Assembly (NCBI RefSeq): GCF_034259325.1
Contig: NZ_JAXIVS010000015.1
Location: 1 to 64,000 of the forward strand
DNA length: 64,000 bases
Direction: 5' to 3'
DNA from: Hyalangium ruber
GTDB taxonomy: Bacteria; Myxococcota; Myxococcia; Myxococcales; Myxococcaceae
Positions within the stretch are counted from its first letter, which is position 1. Each line of letters opens with the position of its first letter. The translations under genes were made by a program, and so were the position numbers. The notes beneath the pieces were generated by a model. The model worked only from the letters and a program-made list of their open reading frames with translations. It made no database searches and had not been told where the DNA came from. This document shows, piece by piece, positions 8,532 through 17,337 of the stretch.

Positions 8532-9188
8532 CTACAGATCCACCACGCCCGCGCGCAGGGCCAGCACCACCGCCTCCACGTGCGAGTTGACTCCCATCTT
8601 CCGGTAGATATGCGACAGATGGGTGCGCACCGTGCGCCGCTCCAGCGTCATCACCTGCCCCACCTCGGCGTTGGACAGCCCCTTGGCCACGTAGCGCAGC
8701 ACCTCGAACTCGATGGGCGTCAGCGCCCAGGGGTTCTCCTTCTTCTCCGGGGGCCTGGCCTGGATGGACTGGAAGTAGTTCCAGAACCTGCGGGCGATGA
8801 TGGGCTCGAGCACCGTGCCCCCCTCCATCACCTCCTTGATTCCTGAGCGGATCTTCTCCGGCCCCACCCGCTTCACCAGGTAGCCCGAGGCCCCCGCCTG
8901 GATCGCCTCGTACACCTTCTGCTCATCCTCGAAGGACGTGAGGATGAGGATCTCCACCTCGGAGGCCCGGCGCTTGACGCGCTGTGTAACCTGGATGCCG
9001 TTGATCCCCGGCAGCTCCAGATCCAACAGGACGATCTGTGGCCGGACCCGGACGATGTCCTCCACGGCCTCCTCCCCGTCCTGGGAGGTGCCCACCACCT
9101 CGAGTTCCTCGTACGTCGCCAGCACCTTCACCAGGTTCTTGAGGAGGTTGGGCTGATCCTCGACGACATAGACGCGCGTCCGGTCCAT
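8532..9188 (-). CDS. NarL/LuxR-type response regulator
   Basis: A 218-residue two-domain regulator. The receiver domain (1-125) has the acidic pair ED near residue 10, the phosphoacceptor Asp in VLLDLELPG, a Thr in LILTSF and the Lys in YLVKR. The C-terminal LuxR-type helix-turn-helix (about 150-215) reads LTPIEFEVLRYVAKGLSNAEV followed in the same helix pair by RRTVRTHLSHIYRKM. It should bind DNA after phosphorylation by a histidine kinase that is not in the neighbourhood. It lies 2 bases downstream of the kinase-like gene, so the two are co-transcribed. Confidence 0.92.
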   Translation of the reverse strand: MDRTRVYVVEDQPNLLKNLVKVLATYEELEVVGTSQDGEEAVEDIVRVRPQIVLLDLELPGINGIQVTQRVKRRASEVEILILTSFEDEQKVYEAIQAGASGYLVKRVGPEKIRSGIKEVMEGGTVLEPIIARRFWNYFQSIQARPPEKKENPWALTPIEFEVLRYVAKGLSNAEVGQVMTLERRTVRTHLSHIYRKMGVNSHVEAVVLALRAGVVDL

Positions 9189-9190
9189 GT

Positions 9191-11251
9191 TCAGCGCCTC
9201 GGAGTGGAGTCGAACTTCTGCTCGATGGTGTGGTTCTTCCCGCGCTCGAAGCGCGCCTCGAACTCCACGCGCTCCTTCGTCCCCACGGCCTCCAGGACGA
9301 TGTGCCGGGTGCCCGGCTTCACCGGGTACTTCACCAGCGGCGTGCGCCGGCTCAACACCGTGCCATCGATGATGACCCGCGCGGGCACGTTGCTGCGCAG
9401 CGTCAGGAACGCGGAGTTCGGATCCGGCCGGGGCTCGTCCACGGGCTCTTTCCGAGGGGAGACCTCGGGGGGCGCGGGCTTGGGCTCTGGCGGCTTGGGC
9501 GAGGCCACGTACTGGTTCACCGCCCCGGTGATGGCATCCGCGCGGGGATCCGGCTTCGGGGCAGGCGCCGGAGGCTTGGTGGCGCCGAGCTGCCAGATCG
9601 CCAGGGCGAAGGCGATCACCCCCACCAGGAAGATTCCGCTGGCGAGGCCCAGGGCGCTGCGCTTGCGCTGCTCCATGGCGCGCAGGTCCCGCTCCTCGGT
9701 GAACAGGCGCTTCCCGGAGATCCCAATGCGAATGGAGGCATCCGTCGGCGGCGGCATCGGGATCTCCTTCCGCTCCCGAGGGACGTAGCCCTGAGCGGGC
9801 GGCTCCTTGGAGGGGGCCGTGCGCACCAGGGAAGGCGGAGGGCGGGCGGAGGGTGGCGGTGCCGCGGGGGGAGGCGCCGCACGGGCCGCCGGTGCCGCCT
9901 TGGGCGGAGAAGCGGCGGGCTCCTGGAGCTCCTCGGCGACGTGCGTCTTCTCCTCGGAGAGATCATCGACCCACTTGAGGCGGGGGTTGCGGCCGACGAA
10001 GGTGCCCTCCTTGACTCCGGGGGTGCCCATCATCAGACCCGCCGGCTTCTTCGCCTTGGGCGGCGCGGCTCCCGGGGGGGCCTCCCAAGCCTGCTCCAGC
10101 GGCCCCACGCTGCTCGGGGACGTGTCCTCCGCGACGGCCACGGGCTCCGGCTGGCCGGCGCGGGTGGCCTCCAGGGGCGCGTAGGCCTCCGGCTTGTACT
10201 CCTCGAAGATGGGGGCGGCTTCCTGCGTCTCCGCGGCGAACTCCTCCTCGCTCACGGAGCGGCTGAAGGAGGGCCGCACCACCACGGACACCTCGGGGAT
10301 CTCGGCGTGCAGGTGGGCGATCTCGGCGCCGGTGACGGCGGTGAGCTTGAAGGGCTCGGTGAACGCCGGGGGCCCGAGCGTGGAGAAATTCACCTCGTTG
10401 GGCACGAGCTCGCGGACGAAGCGGCGCAGATCCTCCGTGTTCGGCATGCCCCCGTTGGCGGCGAAGAAGTTCCGCAGCGCCCCGGAGAACTCTCCCGCCG
10501 AGCGGAAGCGCCGGTTGGGGTGGGGATCCAGCGCTCGCAGGATGAGCGGATCCAGCCGCGCGTTGATGCGGCGATCGATGCGGCTGGGAGGCGGCAGCCC
10601 GCCGCTGCGGGTGCTCACGTTTCCGGTGACGATGGCCTCGCGCAGGGTGAGCAGCTCGTAGGCGATCGAGCCCAGGGAGTAGATGTCCGACTGGACCGTG
10701 GGCTCCTCGCCGCGGGTCACCTCGGGGGCGCGGTAGGCGCTGCGGCCCCGGGTGGCGAAGGTGCGCTTGAGCTCGGGCACCGCCATCAGGGCCTTGAGCG
10801 CGCCGAAGTCGCAGATGGCCGGCTGCCCGTCCCGCGACAGCAGCAGGTTGCCCGGGGTGATGGCGCCGTGGACGATCTCCGCCTCGTGCGCCTTCTGCAC
10901 CGTCTCCAGGAGCTGGATGACGAGGTAGAGCGCGATGGGCGACGGGAGCAGCACCTCCTTGGTGTTGAGCCGCTGGAGCGCCGTGCCCAGGGTGTAGCCG
11001 TCCACGTGCTCGCGCACCACCGCGAGCCGCTCCTTCACGAAGCCCAGGTCCACGTAGTGGACGATGCCGGTGTGGCTCAGCGGGTTGAGCACCCGCGAGG
11101 TCTCCGCCAGCACCCGCGCGTAGCCCGGATCCGAGGTCTTCGGGTGGAAGAGCTTCACCACCACTTCGCCACCGGAGTCCTGCGTGGCCTTGTACAGGTC
11201 CGCCAGCTCGCCGGCTTCGATCCGCCCTGTCAGGCGGTAGGAGGTGTTCAT
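9191..11251 (-). CDS. Kinase-fold (probable pseudokinase) membrane protein with PEGA-like domain
   Basis: A 686-residue protein. Residues 5-265 have the Ser/Thr kinase fold: Lys33 in VVVKLF, DFG at 148-150 and an APEVTRGE segment. Yet the catalytic loop reads VHGAITPGN, so the HRD Asp is Ala130, and the glycine-rich loop is poor (GRIEAGELADLY). It is therefore probably inactive or strongly impaired and may act as a scaffold or ATP-sensing switch. A long Pro/Ala-rich linker (about 375-540) leads to one membrane helix (SGIFLVGVIAFALAIW) and a C-terminal PEGA-like domain outside (VPARVIIDGTVLSRRTPL). Its ATG overlaps the stop of the small Zn-ribbon gene (ATGA), and a response regulator follows. 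Confidence 0.88.
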   Translation of the reverse strand: MNTSYRLTGRIEAGELADLYKATQDSGGEVVVKLFHPKTSDPGYARVLAETSRVLNPLSHTGIVHYVDLGFVKERLAVVREHVDGYTLGTALQRLNTKEVLLPSPIALYLVIQLLETVQKAHEAEIVHGAITPGNLLLSRDGQPAICDFGALKALMAVPELKRTFATRGRSAYRAPEVTRGEEPTVQSDIYSLGSIAYELLTLREAIVTGNVSTRSGGLPPPSRIDRRINARLDPLILRALDPHPNRRFRSAGEFSGALRNFFAANGGMPNTEDLRRFVRELVPNEVNFSTLGPPAFTEPFKLTAVTGAEIAHLHAEIPEVSVVVRPSFSRSVSEEEFAAETQEAAPIFEEYKPEAYAPLEATRAGQPEPVAVAEDTSPSSVGPLEQAWEAPPGAAPPKAKKPAGLMMGTPGVKEGTFVGRNPRLKWVDDLSEEKTHVAEELQEPAASPPKAAPAARAAPPPAAPPPSARPPPSLVRTAPSKEPPAQGYVPRERKEIPMPPPTDASIRIGISGKRLFTEERDLRAMEQRKRSALGLASGIFLVGVIAFALAIWQLGATKPPAPAPKPDPRADAITGAVNQYVASPKPPEPKPAPPEVSPRKEPVDEPRPDPNSAFLTLRSNVPARVIIDGTVLSRRTPLVKYPVKPGTRHIVLEAVGTKERVEFEARFERGKNHTIEQKFDSTPRR

Positions 11252-11559
11252 CCCTTCCTCGCCCTGCGCCGGACGGCGGAGAAGTGGAACCCGCACCAGA
11301 CGCACGTCTCGCGCTTGCGGCCGCGCGGCAGCTCCAGGGTGCAGCCAGGGCAACGGGGCCGGGGCCGCTCCTGCCGGGCCGGGGCCGCGGCCTGAGCGTG
11401 CCGGGCGCTGGTGGCCGGCTGGGCCCTCAGGGAGGATGACACGGCGCGGCGCACGTGCTGCTCCAGCCGACGCACCCGGTCTTCCAGGGCTTCGATTCGG
11501 GCGGACAGCCGCGCGTGGATCTCGGCGTCCGAGGGCTGGCGTCTGGCTGGCGACCGCAT
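11248..11559 (-). CDS. Small coiled-coil protein with C-terminal zinc ribbon
   Basis: A 103-residue protein hidden within a long spurious frame. Residues 10-40 are a heptad-type coiled coil (ARIEALEDRVRRLEQHV), followed by an Ala/Arg/Pro-rich linker and a C-terminal ribbon with two Cys pairs (CPGC and CVWC, 16 residues apart), likely binding one zinc. It ends with a basic tail. The stop overlaps the ATG of the kinase-like gene (ATGA), indicating translational coupling, so it probably works with that protein, for instance as a partner. A GTG two codons upstream is an alternative start. No named family recognised. Confidence 0.75.
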   Translation of the reverse strand: MRSPARRQPSDAEIHARLSARIEALEDRVRRLEQHVRRAVSSSLRAQPATSARHAQAAAPARQERPRPRCPGCTLELPRGRKRETCVWCGFHFSAVRRRARKG

Positions 11560-11643
11560 TCGCACCCCAGAGCGTGCCACGCTCCCTCGGATACCCGCAA
11601 GGAGGACAGAGGGACTGGGGTGCCAGCTCGATGAGCGCGTGTT

Positions 11644-13350
11644 ATGTCTGAGGATCGCTTGGCTCCGACCGTCCCCAAGAACAGCCCCATCCCCGGAGGG
11701 CCCGCCCCGGACCCCCTCCATGGCAGTTTTCGCTCCGTCCTGGACCGCGCGCACGCAGAGCAAGCGGCTCAGCGCGCCCAGCACCTCATCACCGATGAGA
11801 CGCTCGCCCGCCTGCTCACCGCGCCCCGGGAGCGTCACGAGGTGCCCCGGGCGCGGGACGTGTTCGTCAACCGCAACCTGCGCATGGCCTCCGTCGAGCT
11901 GATCGGCTTCGACATGGACTACACGCTGGCCATCTACCACATGCGCCGGCTCGAGCAGCTCTCGTTCGACATGACGCTGGCCAAGCTGGTGGGCGAGTAC
12001 GGCTACCCGCCGGTGATTGGCCACCTGCTCTACGACCACCACTTCGTGATGCGCGGGCTGGCGGTGGATCGGCTCACCGGCAACATCCTGAAGATGGACC
12101 GCTTCGGGCACGTGGGGCGGGTGTGGCACGGGCTGCGGCCGGTGAAGACCGAGGTGCGGCGCGAGCTGTACCGCAACAAGCGCGTGCGCCCGAGCGACCC
12201 GCGCTTCGCGTGGAACGACACCCTGTTCGCGCTGCCGGAGACGTGCCTGTACGCGGGCGTCATCGAGCTCTTGGAGTCGCTGGGCCAGCGGGTGGACTAC
12301 GGCAAGCTGTACGACGACATCCGCGAGGCCATCGACACGGTCCACCGGGACAACTCGCTCAAGCGCGAGGTGCGCAAGGAGCTCAGCCGCTACGTCTTCT
12401 TGGATCCGGAGCTGGGGCCGGCGCTGCACAAGCTGCGCTCGGGGCACAAGCGGCTGTTCCTGCTGACGAACTCGGCGTGGGACTACACCGACGCGCTCAT
12501 GCGCTACCTGCTGGACGGGCAGCTGGCGGAGTACCCGAGCTGGCGCAACTACTTCGACTTCATCGTCACGGCGGCGGGCAAGCCGGGCTTCTTCACGCAG
12601 CAGCGCCCGTTCCTGGAGCTGGACACCTCCACCGAGGAGGGCCGCGTGGTGGGCGAGGCCAAGAGCCTGGAGCGCGGCAAGGTGTACTCGGGCGGCAACC
12701 TGGTCCAGTTCGAGGAGTTCACCCAGTTCCGGGGCGAGAACGTCCTCTACGTGGGCGATCACATCTACGGTGACATCCTCAAGTCGAAGAAGTCCTCGCT
12801 GTGGCGCACGTGCATGGTGGTGCAGGAGATCGAGGACGAGATCACCTACACCGACTCGCGGCGAGAGGAGATCTCCCGGCTCTCGGAAGTGGAGCTCACC
12901 CGCGCGCGGCTGGATGACGAGGTGAACTTCATCAAGACGTCGCTCAACAGCGTGGAGCGGCGAATGGAGCGCGCCGAGCCGGGGAGCGCCGAGCGGGCGC
13001 GGCTCGAGGAGGAGCGCAAGCAGCTCAAGCTGGAGCTGGACACGGTGCGCAAGGCGCTCAAGGAGTCGATGGAGATCGCCGACACGCTGGAGCAGGACGT
13101 GGAGGAGGGCTTCAACCCGTACTGGGGGCTGCTGTTCAAGGAGGGCAACGAGAACAGCCGCTTCGGCTACCAGGTGGAGCAGTACGCGTGCCTCTACACG
13201 AGCCGCGTCTCCAACTTCCTGCACTACTCGCCGATGCAGTACTACCGCTCGCCCCGCGACCTCATGCCGCACGAGCAGGCCGGCGCGCTGTCCGGAAAGC
13301 TCTCTCCGCTCGGCAGCGAAGGCCCGCCGAAGGGCTCGGGCAAGGAGTGA
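11644..13350 (+). CDS. HAD-type 5'-nucleotidase (cN-II-like)
   Basis: A 568-residue enzyme of the cytosolic IMP-GMP specific 5'-nucleotidase (HAD-IG) family, which dephosphorylates purine nucleoside monophosphates. HAD motif I is FDMDYTLA (Asp90 nucleophile, Asp92), motif II is FLLTNSAWDY, and motif IV is VGDHIYGDI. An insertion of charged, probably coiled-coil sequence (about 420-490, RARLDDEVNF to LKLELDTVRKALKESM) separates the core from a C-terminal cap containing many aromatic residues. No signal peptide. It diverges from the Zn-ribbon/kinase/regulator operon with 84 bases between. Length matches the family. Confidence 0.9.
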   Translation: MSEDRLAPTVPKNSPIPGGPAPDPLHGSFRSVLDRAHAEQAAQRAQHLITDETLARLLTAPRERHEVPRARDVFVNRNLRMASVELIGFDMDYTLAIYHMRRLEQLSFDMTLAKLVGEYGYPPVIGHLLYDHHFVMRGLAVDRLTGNILKMDRFGHVGRVWHGLRPVKTEVRRELYRNKRVRPSDPRFAWNDTLFALPETCLYAGVIELLESLGQRVDYGKLYDDIREAIDTVHRDNSLKREVRKELSRYVFLDPELGPALHKLRSGHKRLFLLTNSAWDYTDALMRYLLDGQLAEYPSWRNYFDFIVTAAGKPGFFTQQRPFLELDTSTEEGRVVGEAKSLERGKVYSGGNLVQFEEFTQFRGENVLYVGDHIYGDILKSKKSSLWRTCMVVQEIEDEITYTDSRREEISRLSEVELTRARLDDEVNFIKTSLNSVERRMERAEPGSAERARLEEERKQLKLELDTVRKALKESMEIADTLEQDVEEGFNPYWGLLFKEGNENSRFGYQVEQYACLYTSRVSNFLHYSPMQYYRSPRDLMPHEQAGALSGKLSPLGSEGPPKGSGKE

Positions 13351-13390
13351 AGCGCCGCTGTCCTCCAACGTAGGTGTCACTCCCCTTCTC

Positions 13391-13405
13391 TCGGGAAGAT
13401 CCCGA
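13391..13405 (+). terminator. Short hairpin after the 5'-nucleotidase gene
   Basis: TCGGGA-AGA-TCCCGA forms a perfect 6-bp stem with a three-base loop 40 bases after the stop codon of the 5'-nucleotidase gene. It is followed by AAAA rather than a T run, so it would be a weak terminator on the plus strand; it could instead be an mRNA-stabilising element. Confidence 0.3.
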
Positions 13406-13477
13406 AAAACCCGCTCGACTCAAGTCACTCTGGACTCTGGGTCGGCGGGCCAAGGCCCCGAAAGCGGAGGAAGCGAC

Positions 13478-16093
13478 ATGGTGCAGAGACAGTGCGTCCC
13501 TGACCGTACGGGTGGAATGGGAAACGGTCGCAAGCGGCTGCTGGCGGCGCTGGTGGCGCTGGCGGTGAGCGGTGGGTGCAGCGCCACGGGCTCGGAGGAC
13601 GAGCGCAGCGGGCGGAACACGGGGAACCTGGGGGATGCGGACTGCGAGGTCATCCCACCCTTCACCCCCAACTTCGAGCCGGAGCTGGCCTGGGAGTGGA
13701 CCGGGAGCGCGCTGGCCCCCGAGTTCAAGCAGGTGATCATGACGCCCATCGTCGTGGAGGTGAACGGCGACGGCATCCCCGACATCGTCTTCAGCACCTT
13801 CGCCGGCAACGAGTTGAACGACGGCGTGCTGCGCGCCATCAGCGGCGATGACGGGCACGACTTGTGGGCGGTGACGAATCCCTCCCACAGCGTCAAGGCC
13901 GGCGCGAGCATCGCCGCGGGCGACATCGACGGTGACGGGCTGGTGGAGATCTGTGGCATCCCCTTCAACGGGCGCGGAATCATCTGTTACGAGAACGACG
14001 GCACCTTCAAGTTCCGCTCGGCCGAGGACGCCTACGACTACAACGAGTGGGGCGGCCCCTCGCTGGCGGACCTCGATGGTGATGGCACCGTGGAGATCCT
14101 CGACGGCAACCGCGTCTACAGCAACACGGGCGCGCTGAAGTGGGTGGGCTCCGACGGCATGGGCGGCGCCCAGTACACCGGCCCCGTCTCCTTCGGCGCC
14201 GACATCGACCAGGACGGCACGCAGGAACTCGTCAACGGTCGCTCCATCTACAAGGCGGACGGCACGCTGCTGTGCGCCAACACGGACATCCCCCATGGCA
14301 CGGCCGCCGTGGGCAACTTCGACGGCGACACCCAGGGGGAGATCGTCGTGGCGGGCAACGGCAAGGTGAGCCTGCTGGATGACAACTGCGCCCTGAAGTG
14401 GACTGCCACCATCCCCGGCGGCTGCGCGGATGGCTGCGGCGGCGCGCCCATCCTCGCGGACGTGGACAGCGACGGTCTGCCCGAGGTCGCCGTGAGCGGC
14501 GACAGGGCGTTCAGCGTCTTCGATACCAACGGCACGCTCAAGTGGACGAGCACCATCCAGGACTGGAGCTCGGGCAAGGCCAGCGCCGCCGTCTTCGACT
14601 TCGAGGATGACGGCCAGGTCGAGCTGGTGTTCGCCGACGAGGTGTCGCTGCGCATCTACAACGGCGCCACCGGCCAGGTGCGCTTCGAGACGCGCCACAG
14701 CTCGGCCACCACGCACGAAAACCCGGTCATCGCCGATGTGGACGGCGATTTCGCCGCCGACCTCGTGGTGGCCACCAACAACACCGCCTATCCGCCCTAC
14801 AACGGCATCCGCGTGTACCACGACCGGCTCGAGGGCTGGGCGCGCACCCGCCGCATCTGGAACCAGTCGGCCTACTCCATCACCAACGTCAACAACGACG
14901 GCTCCATCCCCGCCCACCCCGTGAGCCACTGGCTGCGGCCCAAGCTCAACAGCTTCCACGGCAACGCGGCCAACTACCTGGGCGAGGGCGACAACCCCTA
15001 TGCCGCCGTCGATCTCATCGCCGCCAACGTGACGGCCTCGTGCGGTGACGGGGAGTTCAGCGGCGTGCTGCAGCTCAGCGCCCAGGTGACGAACCAGGGC
15101 GGCGTCGGCGTGGCCGCGGGCGTGAAGGTGTCCTTCTATCGTGGCAACCCGGCCTCGGGCGGCACCCTGCTCGGCACCGCCACCCTCGCCGAGGCGATCC
15201 CCGCCAACGGCAGCGTCCTGGCTTCGCTCACCCTGGGCACGGTCCCCGCCGGGTCGGCCGAGGTCTTCGTCGTGGTGGATGACAATGGCTCGGGCACCGG
15301 CCGCGAGACCGAGTGCCGCGAGGACAACAACACCGCCTCCGCCACGGTGGATCTCACCTGCTCACCGGCCAATGTGCCGCCGGTGGCGCTCTGCCAGAAC
15401 GTCACGGTCAACGCCGATGCCCAGTGCCAGGCCAGCGCCAGCGTGGACAACGGCAGCCACGATCCCGACCAGCAGCCCGGGCCGTTCTCCGTCTCCCAGT
15501 CGCCCAACGGGCCCTTCGGCCTGGGCAGCCACAACGTCACGCTGACGGCCAACGACGGCGCCGATTCCGCGCAGTGCGTGGGCACCGTCACCGTGGTGGA
15601 CACCACGAAGCCCGCCGTGAGCTGCCCTCCCGCACGCGTCATCAACACCTGCGCCGCGGCGGGGAGCCCGGTCCACTACGAGACGCCCTCCAGCGACAAC
15701 TGCGGCGAGGCGCCCGTCTCCTGCTCGCACCCCTCGGGCTCCACGTTCCCGCCGGGCACCACGGCGGTCTCCTGCTCCGCCACGGATGGCTCCGGCAACG
15801 CGTCCACCTGCGGGTTCGACGTGACGGTGGTCGGCGACACCACGCCCCCCACCATCACCTGCCCCGTCTCCCTGGATGCCCGCATCCGCCTGGGAGAGAT
15901 CGGCCTCGTCCTCGACTTCACGGCCAGCGCCACGGATGACTGCGGCACCCCGCAGATGCGGTGCATTCCTCCTCCGGGCTCGCTCTTCCTGCTGGGGCTC
16001 ACGCCGGTGGCCTGCACCGCGACGGACGCCGCTGGCAACTCGGCCTCGTGCCACTTCGGCATCCGGGTGAGCGTCGACCTCTCGCTGCCGTAG
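13478..16093 (+). CDS. Large FG-GAP/CARDB/HYR surface lipoprotein
   Basis: An 871-residue lipoprotein (signal ends VSGGC, Cys34) with an excellent ribosome site (GGAGGAAGCGAC) before the ATG at 13478. Residues about 70-470 are FG-GAP/VCBS-type beta-propeller repeats with Ca-binding-like phrases such as DIDGDGLVEICG, DLDGDGTVEILDG and DVDSDGLPEVAV. About 510-625 resembles a CARDB domain (VTNQGGVGVAAGVKVSFYRG). The remaining part holds about three HYR-type Ig domains with repeated DTTKPAVSC and DTTPPTITC phrases. Such proteins are surface adhesins or matrix components. The last codon directly abuts the stop of the convergent cupin gene. Confidence 0.87.
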   Translation: MVQRQCVPDRTGGMGNGRKRLLAALVALAVSGGCSATGSEDERSGRNTGNLGDADCEVIPPFTPNFEPELAWEWTGSALAPEFKQVIMTPIVVEVNGDGIPDIVFSTFAGNELNDGVLRAISGDDGHDLWAVTNPSHSVKAGASIAAGDIDGDGLVEICGIPFNGRGIICYENDGTFKFRSAEDAYDYNEWGGPSLADLDGDGTVEILDGNRVYSNTGALKWVGSDGMGGAQYTGPVSFGADIDQDGTQELVNGRSIYKADGTLLCANTDIPHGTAAVGNFDGDTQGEIVVAGNGKVSLLDDNCALKWTATIPGGCADGCGGAPILADVDSDGLPEVAVSGDRAFSVFDTNGTLKWTSTIQDWSSGKASAAVFDFEDDGQVELVFADEVSLRIYNGATGQVRFETRHSSATTHENPVIADVDGDFAADLVVATNNTAYPPYNGIRVYHDRLEGWARTRRIWNQSAYSITNVNNDGSIPAHPVSHWLRPKLNSFHGNAANYLGEGDNPYAAVDLIAANVTASCGDGEFSGVLQLSAQVTNQGGVGVAAGVKVSFYRGNPASGGTLLGTATLAEAIPANGSVLASLTLGTVPAGSAEVFVVVDDNGSGTGRETECREDNNTASATVDLTCSPANVPPVALCQNVTVNADAQCQASASVDNGSHDPDQQPGPFSVSQSPNGPFGLGSHNVTLTANDGADSAQCVGTVTVVDTTKPAVSCPPARVINTCAAAGSPVHYETPSSDNCGEAPVSCSHPSGSTFPPGTTAVSCSATDGSGNASTCGFDVTVVGDTTPPTITCPVSLDARIRLGEIGLVLDFTASATDDCGTPQMRCIPPPGSLFLLGLTPVACTATDAAGNSASCHFGIRVSVDLSLP

Positions 16094-17173
16094 CTAGAGG
16101 CCTTCGTAGAGGAAGTGGCTGACCGAGAGCGTCACCTCGTCCAGCGAGTACACCTGATGGAACCAGCCGGGCGGCTGGATGAACAGCTCGCCCGGCTCCA
16201 GGACCGCCTCCACCGGGTGCGCCTCGGCGAACCTCGGGAAGTGCTGGAGATCCACCGCATGCGGCGCCACCCAGCAGGCCTGGTAGTTCAGGAACGCGGC
16301 CCGGGGATAGACGCACGGCGCCTCATGCGGCGCGAACAGCGTGAGGCGCTTGCGGCCATACACCTGCTGGAGGAACCCCGTGCCGAGATCGCGATGGATC
16401 GGCGTCACCGGCTCGCTCGGGTTCTTCCCCGCTCCGAACCAGATCTGCGGAGGGTGGACCTGGTCCGCGAAGTACGCCGGCGGAAAATGAGGCACCAGAT
16501 CCTCGGGCAGATCCGTCCCCAACGTGTAGAGCGGGCCCCCGCTCTTCTGGGAGATCCGCTCCAGGAGTGCGGCCAGCGAGACTGGCTCGGGCGCTCCGGG
16601 CAGCGCGAGCCGAGCCTGTCCGAACGTCTTCCCGAACTCCGCGATCGTCATGCCCACCAGGCGCGTGGGCTCCAGGCCCGTCACGATGAACGGGATGCCG
16701 GCACGGATCCGCTCCAGCACCTCGGCTTCGGACGGAGCCGCGAGCCGCTCCAACCGCTCGATCGTCCGCGTCCGCCGCCGCGAGGTCTCCTCGGCCCTCG
16801 CGAGCACCCCGAGTGCCCAGGCCGAGGGCCGCTGCCAGCTGTGCACCACCTGGAGGTAGAGCTCGTTCTCGCCCTCCGCCTTCAGCGCCTCGGCCAGCCG
16901 CGGGTCTCGAAAGTCGATCTGCCCCCCCAGCGACGTGATGGCCTCGAGCGCCGAGGCCTGGAGCGTCAACGCCGCATTCGCCCCCTCGGCGGCCCCCGGC
17001 GTGAACCGGATCTGGCCCGGTTCGAGGTGGGCGGAGAAGTCCAGGCGCGCGTCATGGGGGAAGCGGAAGGCGCAGACGCCTCGGTGGGTGTGGTGGCGCT
17101 CGAACCCTCCTCGGATCAACTCCTGCAGTGCGAGGACCTGTTCCGGGAAGCCCGTGGCTGGCTGGGCAAGCAT
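16094..17173 (-). CDS. JmjC/cupin-type oxygenase-like protein
   Basis: A 359-residue protein. The C-terminal part (about 150-359) is a cupin_8/JmjC-like fold with the iron motif HRD in TPIHRDLGTGFLQQ and the distal His in IQPPGWFHQVYSLD, the set used by Fe(II)/2-oxoglutarate hydroxylases such as FIH-like and tRNA or protein hydroxylases. The N-terminal part (about 20-110, including RFTPGAAEGANAALTLQASA) resembles a small SCP2-like lipid-binding domain. Substrate unknown. It converges with the FG-GAP lipoprotein gene with no space between the stops, and diverges from the 66-residue-repeat gene across 164 bases. Confidence 0.82.
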   Translation of the reverse strand: MLAQPATGFPEQVLALQELIRGGFERHHTHRGVCAFRFPHDARLDFSAHLEPGQIRFTPGAAEGANAALTLQASALEAITSLGGQIDFRDPRLAEALKAEGENELYLQVVHSWQRPSAWALGVLARAEETSRRRTRTIERLERLAAPSEAEVLERIRAGIPFIVTGLEPTRLVGMTIAEFGKTFGQARLALPGAPEPVSLAALLERISQKSGGPLYTLGTDLPEDLVPHFPPAYFADQVHPPQIWFGAGKNPSEPVTPIHRDLGTGFLQQVYGRKRLTLFAPHEAPCVYPRAAFLNYQACWVAPHAVDLQHFPRFAEAHPVEAVLEPGELFIQPPGWFHQVYSLDEVTLSVSHFLYEGL

Positions 17174-17245
17174 GTCGATGCCTCGTGGCTGGGGCCTTCA
17201 CCTTCACACACCCCGTCGGACCCTGACAAACGCCACTCCGACAGG

Positions 17246-17262
17246 GGGTGCATGACGCACCC
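17246..17262. promoter_or_regulatory. Inverted repeat between divergent genes
   Basis: GGGTGC-ATGAC-GCACCC is a 6-bp inverted repeat in the gap between the divergent cupin and repeat-protein genes. It is placed where an operator for one or both genes would sit. No other support. Confidence 0.22.
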
Positions 17263-17337
17263 AGTCACACAACTCCCCACAATTGCCGCCGATAAACCCT
17301 ACATACCCACCGTTTAATTTCTCTCCGGAGAGCCCCC

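Noticed and set aside
11560-13380. Upstream part of a 710-residue minus-strand frame that ends in the Zn-ribbon gene
   Set aside because: It lies antisense to the HAD 5'-nucleotidase gene, whose motifs and codon use are convincing; the antisense frame is low in complexity and typical of high-GC shadow frames. Only the last 103 codons have real features.
13262-14959. A 565-residue minus-strand frame
   Set aside because: Antisense of the FG-GAP lipoprotein gene; no domain, no plausible start.
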